Source of the DNA: Legionella drozanskii LLAP-1
GTDB lineage: Bacteria > Pseudomonadota > Gammaproteobacteria > Legionellales > Legionellaceae
Reading direction: 5' to 3'
Length of the DNA: 64,000 nucleotides
Assembly (NCBI RefSeq): GCF_001467585.1
Contig: NZ_LNXY01000003.1
Span: 186,001-250,000, forward strand
Shown piece after piece: positions 55,865-64,000 of this stretch. The notes below the pieces were generated by a model. It did no database searches. It was not told the DNA's origin and saw only the letters and a list, made by a program, of their open reading frames with translations. The stretch's first letter is position 1, and every line of letters starts with the position of its first letter. The position numbers and the translations under genes were made by a program.

Positions 55865-56594
55865 GGTTTGCTCCTACTATGGTTCCAACCCTTTCACCTA
55901 AGACAATTTTCTTTAGGGCTTTTGGTGCAGCTAGGTCAAATACTTGTAAAGGCATGCCCTGGTCCTGACATAAGCAGATAGCCGTAGCATCCATTACTTG
56001 CAACCCATCTCGCAGTACCTGCTGATAAGTTAAAAAATCATAACGAGTCGCGTTCAAATTCTTGACCGGATCATCTGAATAAATACCATCCACTTTGGTG
56101 GCTTTTAAAACCACATCTGCACCCACTTCAATAGCACGTAAACAGGCTGCAGTATCGGTAGTAAAGAATGGGTTACCCGTACCCGCAGCAAAAATAACAA
56201 CATGTCTCTGACGTAAGTGAGTCATTGCTTTACGTCGATGATAAGGATCAACAATTCCCAAAATAGGAATCGCAGACATGATACGGGCTGGTAAATCAAT
56301 TCGCTCTAAGGCATCGCGCATAGCTAAGGCATTCATTACCGTAGCCAACATACCCATATGATCGCCAGTTACTCTGCCAAGACCGGCTTCAGATAAGGCT
56401 TTTCCGCGGAATAAATTTCCACCACCAATGACTAAACCGACCTCTACGCCCATATGAATAAGTTCTGCAACATCTTTGGCGATGCGATCGAGAACTGATG
56501 GGTCAATCCCAAATTGAGATTTACCCATCAATGCCTCACCACTGCATTTTAATAAAATGCGTTTGTATTTTAGCTTTGGATGATTATCGTCCAT
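55854..56594 (-). CDS. pyrH: Uridylate kinase
   Basis: Phosphorylates UMP to UDP in pyrimidine synthesis. 246 residues: [13 protein letters not shown] (ATP site), [29 protein letters not shown] and [13 protein letters not shown]. The ATG shares bases with the tsf stop (TAATG), so it is coupled to tsf. Confidence 0.98.
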   Translation of the reverse strand: MDDNHPKLKYKRILLKCSGEALMGKSQFGIDPSVLDRIAKDVAELIHMGVEVGLVIGGGNLFRGKALSEAGLGRVTGDHMGMLATVMNALAMRDALERIDLPARIMSAIPILGIVDPYHRRKAMTHLRQRHVVIFAAGTGNPFFTTDTAACLRAIEVGADVVLKATKVDGIYSDDPVKNLNATRYDFLTYQQVLRDGLQVMDATAICLCQDQGMPLQVFDLAAPKALKKIVLGERVGTIVGANHDQ

Positions 56595-57475
56595 TATTGA
56601 TCACGAACCTGAGCCATCACTTCTTCTACGAAGTTATCTTCTTTTTTCTCAATACCTTCACCCACTTCAAAGCGAATGAAAGAAATAACTTCAGCATTTT
56701 TCTCTTTTAATAATTGGCTAACTTTCTTATTAGGATCTTTAACAAATGGCTGTCCCATCAAGCTAACTTCATCGAGGAACTTATTAATACGACCCTCAAT
56801 CATTTTATCAATAATTTCTTGAGGTTTGCCGCTTTCACGAGCTTGAGCAGTAAAAATATCACGCTCATTTTCAATAGCTTCAGCTGGAACCTGATCATTA
56901 TTAATGACCATAGGACGGGTAGCAGCGATATGCATTGCAATGTCCTTAGCTAAGGCTTCATCACCATTTTTTAACGCAACCATTACACCGATTCGTGCAC
57001 CATGCAAATAAGAACCAACGACACCATCGCAACTCATACGAACCATACGACGTAGCTTAATATTCTCACCGATTTTAGCAATCAACTCTTGTCTTGCTTG
57101 CTCAACGGTAATGTTGGTACCTACTAAGATTTCTTTTGCTAATGCATTAACATCTGCCACAGAACTTTGCAGTGCTGTTTCAACGGCTTTGCCAGCGAAT
57201 TCTGTGAAATTCTCATCACGTGCGACGAAATCAGTTTCGCTATTGATTTCAAGCATTACGGCAAAACGACCATCTGCAGAACGAGCGATTACCACAACAC
57301 CTTCAGCAGCAACGCGATCAGCTTTCTTATCAGCTTTAGCTTGCCCTGCTTTACGCATTTCTAAAATCGCTTGCTCAATATCACCATTCGTAGCAATTAA
57401 GAATTTTTTGCATTCCATCATACCAGCGCCAGTACGTTCCCTAAGTTGCATAACTAACGAAGCACTTATTGACAT
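56594..57475 (-). CDS. tsf: Elongation factor Ts
   Basis: Exchanges GDP for GTP on EF-Tu. Starts at ATG 57475, after GGAGG; an in-frame GTG at 57490 overlaps that site and is unlikely. 293 residues with [16 protein letters not shown] (TDVG-like motif), [13 protein letters not shown]-type segment [16 protein letters not shown], and a C terminus of [11 protein letters not shown]. It is separated from rpsB by a hairpin. Confidence 0.97.
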   Translation of the reverse strand: MSISASLVMQLRERTGAGMMECKKFLIATNGDIEQAILEMRKAGQAKADKKADRVAAEGVVVIARSADGRFAVMLEINSETDFVARDENFTEFAGKAVETALQSSVADVNALAKEILVGTNITVEQARQELIAKIGENIKLRRMVRMSCDGVVGSYLHGARIGVMVALKNGDEALAKDIAMHIAATRPMVINNDQVPAEAIENERDIFTAQARESGKPQEIIDKMIEGRINKFLDEVSLMGQPFVKDPNKKVSQLLKEKNAEVISFIRFEVGEGIEKKEDNFVEEVMAQVRDQ

Positions 57476-57496
57476 AATTGAATCCTCCACATAGCA

Positions 57497-57541
57497 AAAA
57501 GGGTAGGTCCATTAGCAAACTGCAATGATGCCTACCCCTTA
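57497..57541 (-). terminator. rpsB-tsf intercistronic terminator/attenuator
   Basis: Reading the minus strand, AAGGGGTAGG (57531-57540) pairs with CCTACCC and following T residues (57498-57507), with an inner CATT...AATG stem, and is followed by a U-run (plus-strand AAAAA at 57496-57500). Placed between the rpsB stop and the tsf ribosome site, it should reduce tsf transcription relative to rpsB by partial termination. Confidence 0.65.
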
Positions 57542-57547
57542 AAAATA

Positions 57548-58306
57548 TTATTCCCCAGTTTTTTCTGACTCTTTATCAGCCGCAACTTCTACAAATTCAG
57601 CATCAGAAGCAACACCACCTACAGTGTTTCCACGCTTAGCATCAAGTATAGCGTCTGCTATGCAACGTACATAAATATCGACAGCGCGCATTGAATCATC
57701 ATTACCCGGAATAACATAATCAATGTCATCGGGGCTGTTATTAGTATCTACAATACCAATAACAGGGATTTTTAATCGACGAGCTTCTTCGACAGCAATA
57801 TGCTCAAAGCCAACATCGACAACAAACAGAGCATCTGGTAAACCACCCATGTCCTCAATACCGCCTAATCCGCGCTCTAATTTTTCAAGCTCTCGAGTAA
57901 GCATTAACGCTTCTTTCTTAATCATGGAATTAAATGCACCTTTTTCGCGCATTTCTTTCAATTCTTTTAAACGGAAAATTGATTGACGTACTGTTTTGTA
58001 GTTGGTCAACATACCACCTAACCAACGGTGATCGACATAAGGCATACCGCAGCGCTTAGCGTGCTCACGAATACTGTCTTGAGCCGCTCTCTTTGTACCA
58101 ACGAATAGGATTTTTGCCTTATTAGAAGCTAACCGACCGACGTAATTAACGACATCACTCAGCATAGGCATTGTTTTTTCTAAGTTGATAATATGAATTT
58201 TGTTTCTCGCCCCAAAAATATATTCAGCCATTTTAGGGTTCCAAAAACGGGTTCTATGTCCAAAATGAGCACCCGCTTCAAGCAGTTCACGCATACTAAC
58301 GTTCAT
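57548..58306 (-). CDS. rpsB: Ribosomal protein S2
   Basis: Small-subunit protein. 252 residues with [56 protein letters not shown] and [20 protein letters not shown]. It heads the operon rpsB-tsf-pyrH-frr. CTGGAGAAATAAA precedes the ATG. Confidence 0.99.
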   Translation of the reverse strand: MNVSMRELLEAGAHFGHRTRFWNPKMAEYIFGARNKIHIINLEKTMPMLSDVVNYVGRLASNKAKILFVGTKRAAQDSIREHAKRCGMPYVDHRWLGGMLTNYKTVRQSIFRLKELKEMREKGAFNSMIKKEALMLTRELEKLERGLGGIEDMGGLPDALFVVDVGFEHIAVEEARRLKIPVIGIVDTNNSPDDIDYVIPGNDDSMRAVDIYVRCIADAILDAKRGNTVGGVASDAEFVEVAADKESEKTGE

Positions 58307-58400
58307 TTTATTTCTCCAGGGTTAGGCCTCCACGTCTCCCATACAGCACCCTCATGGGACCCAGCCGTATGTGACGAAACGTGTGTGTATTTAAAGCGCG
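58307..58400 (-). promoter_or_regulatory. rpsB leader, likely S2 autoregulatory RNA
   Basis: The minus-strand leader of about 90 bases contains a stem TCCCAT (58353-58359 complement) with ATGGGA (58337-58342 complement), and then GACGTGGAGGCCTAACCC, before the ribosome site. Gammaproteobacterial rpsB leaders carry a conserved fold bound by S2 and share a GGAGGCCTAAC-like run near the start codon; I rely on memory for that. Feedback by S2 is the expected role. Confidence 0.5.
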
Positions 58401-58403
58401 TTA

Positions 58404-58432
58404 TTTATACCATAATAGGCTTCAATCATCAA
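58404..58432 (-). promoter_or_regulatory. Sigma-70 promoter of the rpsB operon
   Basis: On the minus strand TTGATG (58427-58432 complement), an exact 17-base spacer and TATAAA (58404-58409 complement), followed by a GC-rich ACGCGC discriminator. Such a GC-rich start region is typical of stringently controlled ribosomal operons. Confidence 0.7.
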
Positions 58433-58559
58433 TGACATTAATTCTCAAAAGCTTATAAATACGGATTTCGCGGATTCTTTTTCAGCAAAACCTTAATTCT
58501 ACGTCTATAATCCCTTCAAAATACGATAATTTACGCGGTGGGATTGAGCGCGTATAACC

Positions 58560-58656
58560 ATCCGTTCGGACTAAGGAGGCGTTTATGCGGTCTCGAAGTT
58601 CACATCAAGGTTAGCAAGGCTTCGAGACGGCTTTGCTGCCCACAGCCCGAACGGAT
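58560..58656. repeat. REPIN-like long inverted repeat
   Basis: Left arm 58560-58598 and right arm 58620-58656 are imperfect inverted copies over about 37 bases: both read CCGTTCGG at the outside (right arm on the complement) and share GTCTCGAAG / CTTCGAGAC as a perfect 9-bp inner stem, with a 21-base spacer. The middle parts of the arms differ. It ends 25 bases before the antiporter start codon. A mobile REP doublet is the likeliest explanation. Confidence 0.65.
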
Positions 58657-58681
58657 TTAAGAGCAAATGCTTAGGAGGAGT

Positions 58682-59893
58682 ATGACGCATTACACTCCGC
58701 TCATCACTATCTTGGTGATTGGGTTTGGATTAGCTTTTATTTTTGGCTATCTAGCTCATCGCTTACGAATTTCCCCTATTGTTGGCTATATTTTCGCAGG
58801 TGTTCTCATTGGTCCTTCAACACCAGGTTATATTGCTGACCATAATCTTACTGCGGAACTCGCTGAAATTGGCGTTATCTTATTAATGTTTGGCGTTGGT
58901 CTTCATTTTTCACTTTCCGATTTAAAATCTGTTAAAAAAATCGCCATTCCTGGTGCCATTGTCCAAATGGTCATTGCGACCTTATTAGGCTTCACTTTCG
59001 CCTATTGTATAGGCTGGCCCATCAATACAGGAATCGTATTTGGCTTGTCTCTCTCTGTAGCGAGTACTGTCGTATTAATACGTGCCTTAGAAGAATGGAG
59101 CTTACTTAAAACGAAAAACGGCCGAATCGCTGTTGGTTGGTTAATTGTTGAGGATCTCGCCATTATCGTTATCCTTATTTTTCTTCCTTCTCTCGCTGCA
59201 ATGACGACTTCGACTACAGAACAACCATCTACCCTAACTTCAAACCCCTTTTTTCTAGTAGGCATAACGACACTTAAAGCTATTGCTTTCTTTACTATCA
59301 TGTTGCTATTTGGACGACGTTATCTTCCGCGCATTCTTGCTGCTGTGGCTAAAAATGGATCCAATGAGTTATTTCGGCTCGCGGTGCTTTCTATTGCTCT
59401 CGTTGTTGCATTTATTGCCGCGAATTTATTCGGTGTTTCTCTTGCATTGGGGGCATTTTTTGCTGGTATGTTTTTAAGTGAATCAAAATTAAGCCATCGC
59501 GCCGCTGAGGAAACCTTACCTTTGCGAGATGCCTTCGCAGTACTGTTTTTTATTTCGGTTGGCATGCTTTTACGACCAGAAATTTTGATTTCTCAACCCT
59601 TGTTGGTCCTCATCAGTGTATTGATTATTGTTCTTGGCAAATCAATCGTCGCTTTTATTATCGTCCGCTTGTTTCGTTACCCTTTATATACGGCACTCAC
59701 TATCTCGGTAAGTCTCGCACAAATTGGAGAATTTTCATTCATTCTCGCACAACTCGGTTATAAGCTAGATATGCTTTCTGAACAAGCGAAAGATCTGATA
59801 CTTGCTGCAGCTATCATTTCTATTATTATTAATCCATTACTTTTTGCTGCAATTAATCGATTCAAATCAAAACAAATTCGGGACAGGATCTAA
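58682..59893 (+). CDS. CPA2 monovalent cation:proton antiporter, short form
   Basis: 403 residues, about twelve membrane helices. Signatures are GYLAHRLRISPIVGYIFAGV, IGVILLMFGVGLHFSLSDL, SVASTVVLIRALEEW, the GWLIVEDLAIIVIL motif with the ion-binding Asp, and SLAQIGEFSFILAQLG. It resembles KefB/YbaL proteins but stops right after the membrane part, lacking the TrkA-N regulatory domain (YbaL is about 150 residues longer). The start is ATG 58682, just after AGGAGG; ATG 58667 overlaps that site. It may be regulated differently from YbaL. Confidence 0.88.
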   Translation: MTHYTPLITILVIGFGLAFIFGYLAHRLRISPIVGYIFAGVLIGPSTPGYIADHNLTAELAEIGVILLMFGVGLHFSLSDLKSVKKIAIPGAIVQMVIATLLGFTFAYCIGWPINTGIVFGLSLSVASTVVLIRALEEWSLLKTKNGRIAVGWLIVEDLAIIVILIFLPSLAAMTTSTTEQPSTLTSNPFFLVGITTLKAIAFFTIMLLFGRRYLPRILAAVAKNGSNELFRLAVLSIALVVAFIAANLFGVSLALGAFFAGMFLSESKLSHRAAEETLPLRDAFAVLFFISVGMLLRPEILISQPLLVLISVLIIVLGKSIVAFIIVRLFRYPLYTALTISVSLAQIGEFSFILAQLGYKLDMLSEQAKDLILAAAIISIIINPLLFAAINRFKSKQIRDRI

Positions 59894-59949
59894 TTTTTAT
59901 CGCTATAATCACTTATGCTAGTATTTTTTATTTTGTGGATTCCCAAATC

Positions 59950-60714
59950 ATGTCAGTGACCATTAAGACCCCGGATGAAATTGAAAAAATGCGTGTAGCC
60001 GGAAGGCTAGCAGGTGAAGTATTAGAAATGATTGGCCCCTACGTACGCGAAGGTGTAACAACTGATGAATTGAATAACATCTGTCATGACTATATCGTCA
60101 ATGAACAACAGGCTATTCCTGCTCCCTTAAACTACAATGGTTTTCCAAAATCGATCTGCACCTCTATAAACCACGTAGTTTGTCATGGTATTCCAGGCAA
60201 AAAAGCACTAAAAGACGGCGACATTATTAACATTGATATTACTGTGATTAAAGATGGCTACCATGGTGATACCAGTAAAATGTTTTTTATTGGCGAACCT
60301 GCCATAAAAGCCAAGCATGTTGTCAATGTTGCTCATGAATGTCTCTTTATTGGCATTGAAATGGTAAAACCCGGTATCCGTTTAGGTGATATTGGTCATG
60401 CAATCCAAACCCATGCAGAAAAAAATCGCTGTTCAGTTGTTCGCGAATATTGTGGCCATGGCATCGGACGTATTTTCCATGAAGATCCTCAAGTGCTTCA
60501 TTATGGTACTCCTGGTACCGGAGAGGTTTTACGCTCAGGCATGACTTTTACAATTGAGCCTATGGTCAATATAGGGAAGCATCACACTCGACTGCTACCC
60601 GACAAATGGACGGTAGTTACCAAAGATCACAGTCTATCCGCACAGTGGGAGCATACTCTTTTGGTCACTGACGACGGAGTAGAAATACTGACTTTACGTA
60701 ATGAAGAACGATAA
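59950..60714 (+). CDS. map: Methionine aminopeptidase, type I
   Basis: Removes initiator methionine from new proteins. 254 residues; start at ATG 59950 (MSVTIKTPDEIEKMR), the normal N terminus. Metal ligands appear in NIDITVIKDGYHGDT (Asp pair), GHGIGRIFHEDP (His), GMTFTIEPMVN (Glu) and AQWEHTLLVT (Glu). It overlaps glnD by 14 bases. Confidence 0.97.
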   Translation: MSVTIKTPDEIEKMRVAGRLAGEVLEMIGPYVREGVTTDELNNICHDYIVNEQQAIPAPLNYNGFPKSICTSINHVVCHGIPGKKALKDGDIINIDITVIKDGYHGDTSKMFFIGEPAIKAKHVVNVAHECLFIGIEMVKPGIRLGDIGHAIQTHAEKNRCSVVREYCGHGIGRIFHEDPQVLHYGTPGTGEVLRSGMTFTIEPMVNIGKHHTRLLPDKWTVVTKDHSLSAQWEHTLLVTDDGVEILTLRNEER

Positions 60715-63277
60715 TCTCAATCTCAAACTATCCATTCATCAGTTCAAGGATGAGCTGTGCGAAGAGTTTAAACAAAAACCGAATATCGGTCCTCTGACCA
60801 GTAAATTAGTCAACTTTATTGACGAAATCCTCACGAATCTCTTTCATAAAAATCATTTACATAAGGGCAATAAGTTTTGTCTACTTGCATTAGGTAGCTA
60901 TGGGCGGCGCGAATTGCAACTGTATTCCGATGTTGATTTATTGCTACTCCATACTGATAGCATCTCAAAAACACAGCTACAACACGCTCAATCTTTCATT
61001 CAAGACTGCTGGGATACCGGCTTAGAAGTGAGTCATCAAATTACCACAGTGAATGCCTGTGCCGAACTAGCTTCGACGGATTTAAGCGTCATTTCTAGCA
61101 TTCTAGATATGCACCTAATCTGTGGCCGCGGTACGTTAATGGAAGAATTAATTTATCAGACTCACCCGCTACATATGTGGTCCAGCCATGATTATTTTTT
61201 TGCTAAACAGCAAGAACAATTGCTACGCTACTCGAAATACGGAGAAACAGCCTACAATTTAGAGCCCAATGTAAAAAATGGTCCAGGTGGACTGCGCGAT
61301 TTACAAATTTTATTATCAATTGGTAAACGCCATTTTGGTATTAAAAAATTAGCCGATGGCATTAATTGTGGTTTTATTAGCGATAAAGAATATGAAGAGC
61401 TAATCGCTTGCCAACATTTTCTGTGGCGAGTCCGCTTCGCTTTACATTTGTTAGCTGAAAAACAGGAAGAACGTTTACTTTTTGACTACCAAGTTAAATT
61501 AGCTGCACTTTTCGGTTTCCTTGATAATGAACATTCTCTAGCGATAGAACAATTTATGAAAGCCTATTTCAAAATGATTAAACGCAGTCGAGAATTGAAC
61601 GAAATGCTCTTACAGTGGTTTGGCGAAGCCATTGTCCATCATCAAAAACAACGCCTGACTCCACTCGACAGTTATTTTCAGTTATCAAATAACTATATTG
61701 AGGTAAAAAACACTAGAGTTTTTGCTTATAAACCACAGGCTCTGCTGGAAATCTTTCTCTGGATTGCCAAAATGCCGAGCATTAAAGGAGTGCGCGCCAG
61801 CACCATTCGCTTGATCCGCACACATCTTTATTTAATTGACCGTCGCTTTCGCGTCGCAAAATTTGCTACTCAAACTTTTCTTGCCATTTTTAAAGAAAAA
61901 GATCCCTATGATGCTCTACATCATATGAATCGCTATGGTGTTTTAGGCCATTATTTGGATTGTTTTGCAACCGTAACAGGGCAAATGCAATATGATCTAT
62001 TTCATGTCTATACTGTTGATCAGCACACTCTATTTGTTATTCGCAATCTGGCTCGTTTTTTAAAACCAAAGTATGCAAAACAATTTTCTTTAGCTGCTAA
62101 ATTAATGCCAAAAATCGAGAATCCTGCCATTTTATATTTAGCAGCTCTCTTTCATGATATCGCCAAAGGGCGTGGAGGCGATCACTCGGAGTTAGGTGCA
62201 GAAGAAGCGCGACAATTTGCGTTGCGTCATAAGCTTAGTGAGGATGAGTCGAAATTATTAATATGGCTTGTGCGCAACCATTTACTCATGTCGCAAACCG
62301 CTCAACGACAAGATATTTATGATCCTAAAACAGTACAACAATTTTGTAGCCAGTTGCCACAAGCGGATTATCTTGAGTATCTTTATTTACTGACTGTTGG
62401 AGATATTTGTGCAACCAATCATACCCTTTGGAATGCTTGGAAAGATTCTTTGTTAAAAGAATTATATCGCGCAGCTCACCAATGGATGCAACAAGAGAAA
62501 ATATCCCTTAATGAGACTGAGTTGCTTCATTCCCGGCAACAACAGGCACTCGATATATTGGTTAGCGAGGGTCTTTCTAGCCCAACCATTCAAAGTTTAT
62601 GGACAAATTTTAAGGAAAAGTATTTTATTCATCAGCCAGCTGAAGTGATAGCTAGGCATACTAAAGCAATTATTAACTGTAAAAACTATCCTTTGGTTTT
62701 GATCATGCCCCACCACAGTGGAGGTGGGATTGAAGTGTTTATTTATATGCCGCATCGGGATGAGCGCTTTATTATCACTACAACCGTCCTCAGCAATCAT
62801 TATGCAACTATCCAAGAAGCAGCCATTCTCACCTGCGATAATAATTATGATTTAGATAGTTACATCATTCTGGACGAGCAGCAGCAAGTTTTTTTTGATG
62901 AGCAGCGTACTGCGAATATCCAACATGCGCTCGAAAAACAATTAGCCGAGACAGCGCAAATACCCGCTATTACTCTACGTAGATTGTCGCGTACCCAGGC
63001 CCATTTTAAATTGAAACCGCAAATTACTTTTAGTGAAGAGGATGATCAAATTAGCCGATTATTTCTTGTAACCCCTGACAGACCAGGTCTATTGGCTAGT
63101 ATTAGCCGTGTTTTTCTGAATCAAAATATTCATCTTCATAATGCAAAAATTGCCACTGCGGGCGAGCGTGCGGAAGATATGTTTTTTATTTCAACTTTAG
63201 AGGGACAAGCTTTGAGTCAAGAGGACAAAGAGAACCTTAAACAAGCGTTGATTACAGAGTTGACGAGATTGGATTGA
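60701..63277 (+). CDS. glnD: Bifunctional PII uridylyltransferase/uridylyl-removing enzyme
   Basis: Senses glutamine and controls PII by adding or removing UMP. 858 residues in the standard order: nucleotidyltransferase domain with GSYGRRELQLYSDVDLLLL near 65-83; HD domain with LFHDIAKGRGGDHSELGAEE near 483-502; and two ACT domains at the C terminus, the second starting FLVTPDRPGLLASISRVF near 788. All catalytic motifs are intact, so it should be functional. Confidence 0.97.
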   Translation: MKNDNLNLKLSIHQFKDELCEEFKQKPNIGPLTSKLVNFIDEILTNLFHKNHLHKGNKFCLLALGSYGRRELQLYSDVDLLLLHTDSISKTQLQHAQSFIQDCWDTGLEVSHQITTVNACAELASTDLSVISSILDMHLICGRGTLMEELIYQTHPLHMWSSHDYFFAKQQEQLLRYSKYGETAYNLEPNVKNGPGGLRDLQILLSIGKRHFGIKKLADGINCGFISDKEYEELIACQHFLWRVRFALHLLAEKQEERLLFDYQVKLAALFGFLDNEHSLAIEQFMKAYFKMIKRSRELNEMLLQWFGEAIVHHQKQRLTPLDSYFQLSNNYIEVKNTRVFAYKPQALLEIFLWIAKMPSIKGVRASTIRLIRTHLYLIDRRFRVAKFATQTFLAIFKEKDPYDALHHMNRYGVLGHYLDCFATVTGQMQYDLFHVYTVDQHTLFVIRNLARFLKPKYAKQFSLAAKLMPKIENPAILYLAALFHDIAKGRGGDHSELGAEEARQFALRHKLSEDESKLLIWLVRNHLLMSQTAQRQDIYDPKTVQQFCSQLPQADYLEYLYLLTVGDICATNHTLWNAWKDSLLKELYRAAHQWMQQEKISLNETELLHSRQQQALDILVSEGLSSPTIQSLWTNFKEKYFIHQPAEVIARHTKAIINCKNYPLVLIMPHHSGGGIEVFIYMPHRDERFIITTTVLSNHYATIQEAAILTCDNNYDLDSYIILDEQQQVFFDEQRTANIQHALEKQLAETAQIPAITLRRLSRTQAHFKLKPQITFSEEDDQISRLFLVTPDRPGLLASISRVFLNQNIHLHNAKIATAGERAEDMFFISTLEGQALSQEDKENLKQALITELTRLD

Positions 63278-63499
63278 TTCGCAGGGATGGAGTGAATGAC
63301 CTCATGGTCAAGCCTTCACTGCCATTAAGTTAAGATCTACCCTTATTTGGTTGAAATATAGTCATCTTTCGGCCTGACGGAAGATTCAGAACTTAGAGAG
63401 TTCTTCTGGATCTTCCCTCAAGCTGGAGGATGAGGAAAGAAGTGTAGAAAACAATTATCAGGGCAGTTTTGGAAAACAGCTCTCATTGAGGAATTTGGA

Positions 63500-63685
63500 A
63501 TGTCCATATTTTTATTAGTACAAATTTTTTGCATAATCATTGGCGCCGTCTTTCTTTTTATCGCCTTTAGGATGCTGCGTCCAAAAGCAAAAGAGCAACG
63601 GCTTATTCAGGATCAGTTTTTATTTTATTTGATGCTGGGACTATTTTTTATTTTCTTCACTTTTTTGCTCGAATATCTTGGATAG
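63500..63685 (+). CDS. Small two-helix membrane protein
   Basis: 61 residues. Two hydrophobic helices: LLVQIFCIIIGAVFLFIAFR (4-23) and FYLMLGLFFIFFTFLLEYLG (42-61), joined by a basic loop KAKEQRLIQDQ. TTGAGGAATTTGGA before the ATG includes a ribosome site. It has no motif of known function. In the 222-base gap after glnD, TGACC and GGTCA form a short hairpin near 63298-63310. Confidence 0.65.
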   Translation: MSIFLLVQIFCIIIGAVFLFIAFRMLRPKAKEQRLIQDQFLFYLMLGLFFIFFTFLLEYLG

Positions 63686-63717
63686 CAAAAGTATTATCCC
63701 GGTTGCAAGTAAAAGGG

Positions 63718-64000
63718 CTACCTATAAGCAAAACCATAAGAACTAACCTCTCCTGATTCTTCTAACTGAGAGGGACGATCCACAAAGGCAGTTTCTAATT
63801 CATGCAAACCATATTGCTTAACTTTATAGGCGATAATTCTTTCTTCATTGTTCTCTGAATGAAAAGATAAATTTTTAGGTTTTATAATAACTTGTGAAAT
63901 TTCGTCAACGGCTTGTAGAATATCTGGATGAAGAGTTCTATTTTTATCTTGATTATTAGGCTCAACTTCCTTGTGAATATATTCTAAAATTTTTTCAATA
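63718..64000 (-). CDS. Partial unknown protein (C-terminal end only)
   Basis: A minus-strand frame stays open from the window edge to a TAG at 63718-63720, 93 codons. It reads IEKILEYIHKEVEPNNQDKN near the edge and ends VDRPSQLEESGEVSSYGFAYR. Acidic, helical in the first part, with no motif known to me. The start lies beyond the window. Confidence 0.7.
   Translation of the reverse strand, partial: IEKILEYIHKEVEPNNQDKNRTLHPDILQAVDEISQVIIKPKNLSFHSENNEERIIAYKVKQYGLHELETAFVDRPSQLEESGEVSSYGFAYR

Noticed and set aside
63298-63420. Several short inverted repeats after glnD.
   Set aside because: Stems are five or six bases with mismatches and no U-run; not convincing as a terminator.

Overview
The window is AT-rich gammaproteobacterial chromosome and fits the genus Legionella best. 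The reasons are a secretin/ATPase pair of the Legionella Lsp type II secretion kind, a minimal ProQ-domain protein, several genus-restricted-looking unknown genes, and a candidate eukaryote-like RasGEF protein of the kind known as Dot/Icm effectors. I see no tRNA, rRNA, CRISPR array, prophage or transposase. Most of the window is core housekeeping DNA with short accessory islands between.

Layout. 0.1-4.1 kb: type II secretion secretin and ATPase (lspD-lspE). 4.2-8.5 kb: three unknown genes (an effector-like protein with a basic NLS-like patch, a convergent partner, and a secreted helical-repeat protein). 8.6-15.1 kb, minus strand: truA-trpF-trpB-trpA-glnS-cysS, a compact block with overlapping or near-touching genes. 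15.3-19.5 kb: folD, a small charged protein, an acyltransferase coupled to a 2OG-Fe(II) oxygenase-like gene, and a PAS-receiver protein. 19.8-24.4 kb, plus strand: amino-acid transporter, alpha/beta hydrolase, metallo-beta-lactamase-fold hydrolase and lytic transglycosylase mltA. 24.5-30.9 kb, mainly minus: cpdA-like phosphoesterase, polysaccharide deacetylase, RoxA-type ribosomal oxygenase, RasGEF-like protein and an isolated FliK-like protein, with a small secreted Cys-rich protein on the plus strand. 31-37.6 kb: aconitase, an APC transporter and three proteins sharing a C-terminal membrane-hairpin layout. 37.7-41.8 kb, minus: a 49-residue membrane protein, an adenylate cyclase, two YceI proteins, an orphan DUF2282/bufferin-type peptide and a divergent cyclase. 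42-49.3 kb: putA, an L,D-transpeptidase, a minimal ProQ protein, ubiG with a UDG-fold protein whose catalytic motif is altered, and an unknown gene. 49.4-55.3 kb: an arginine succinyltransferase-type operon (M20 hydrolase-astA-astD-astB-spermidine synthase-like). 55.3-58.4 kb, minus: rpsB-tsf-pyrH-frr with promoter, leader and intercistronic terminator. 58.5-64 kb: a REPIN-like palindrome, a short CPA2 antiporter, map, glnD, a small membrane protein and a gene cut by the window edge.

Themes. Nitrogen and amino-acid use is prominent: PutA and the AST genes feed proline and arginine carbon to glutamate, GlnD senses glutamine, and two amino-acid transporters are present. cAMP turnover has a cyclase, a divergent cyclase and a CpdA-like phosphodiesterase. 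The most unusual items are the RasGEF-like gene, the bufferin-type peptide without its modifying enzymes nearby, the UDG-fold protein with Ser in place of the catalytic Asp, the membrane-hairpin family, the SPOR-like domain at the front of the secretin, and several REP-like palindromes. Nothing here is proven to be a new system; the strongest leads are listed as findings with explicit tests.
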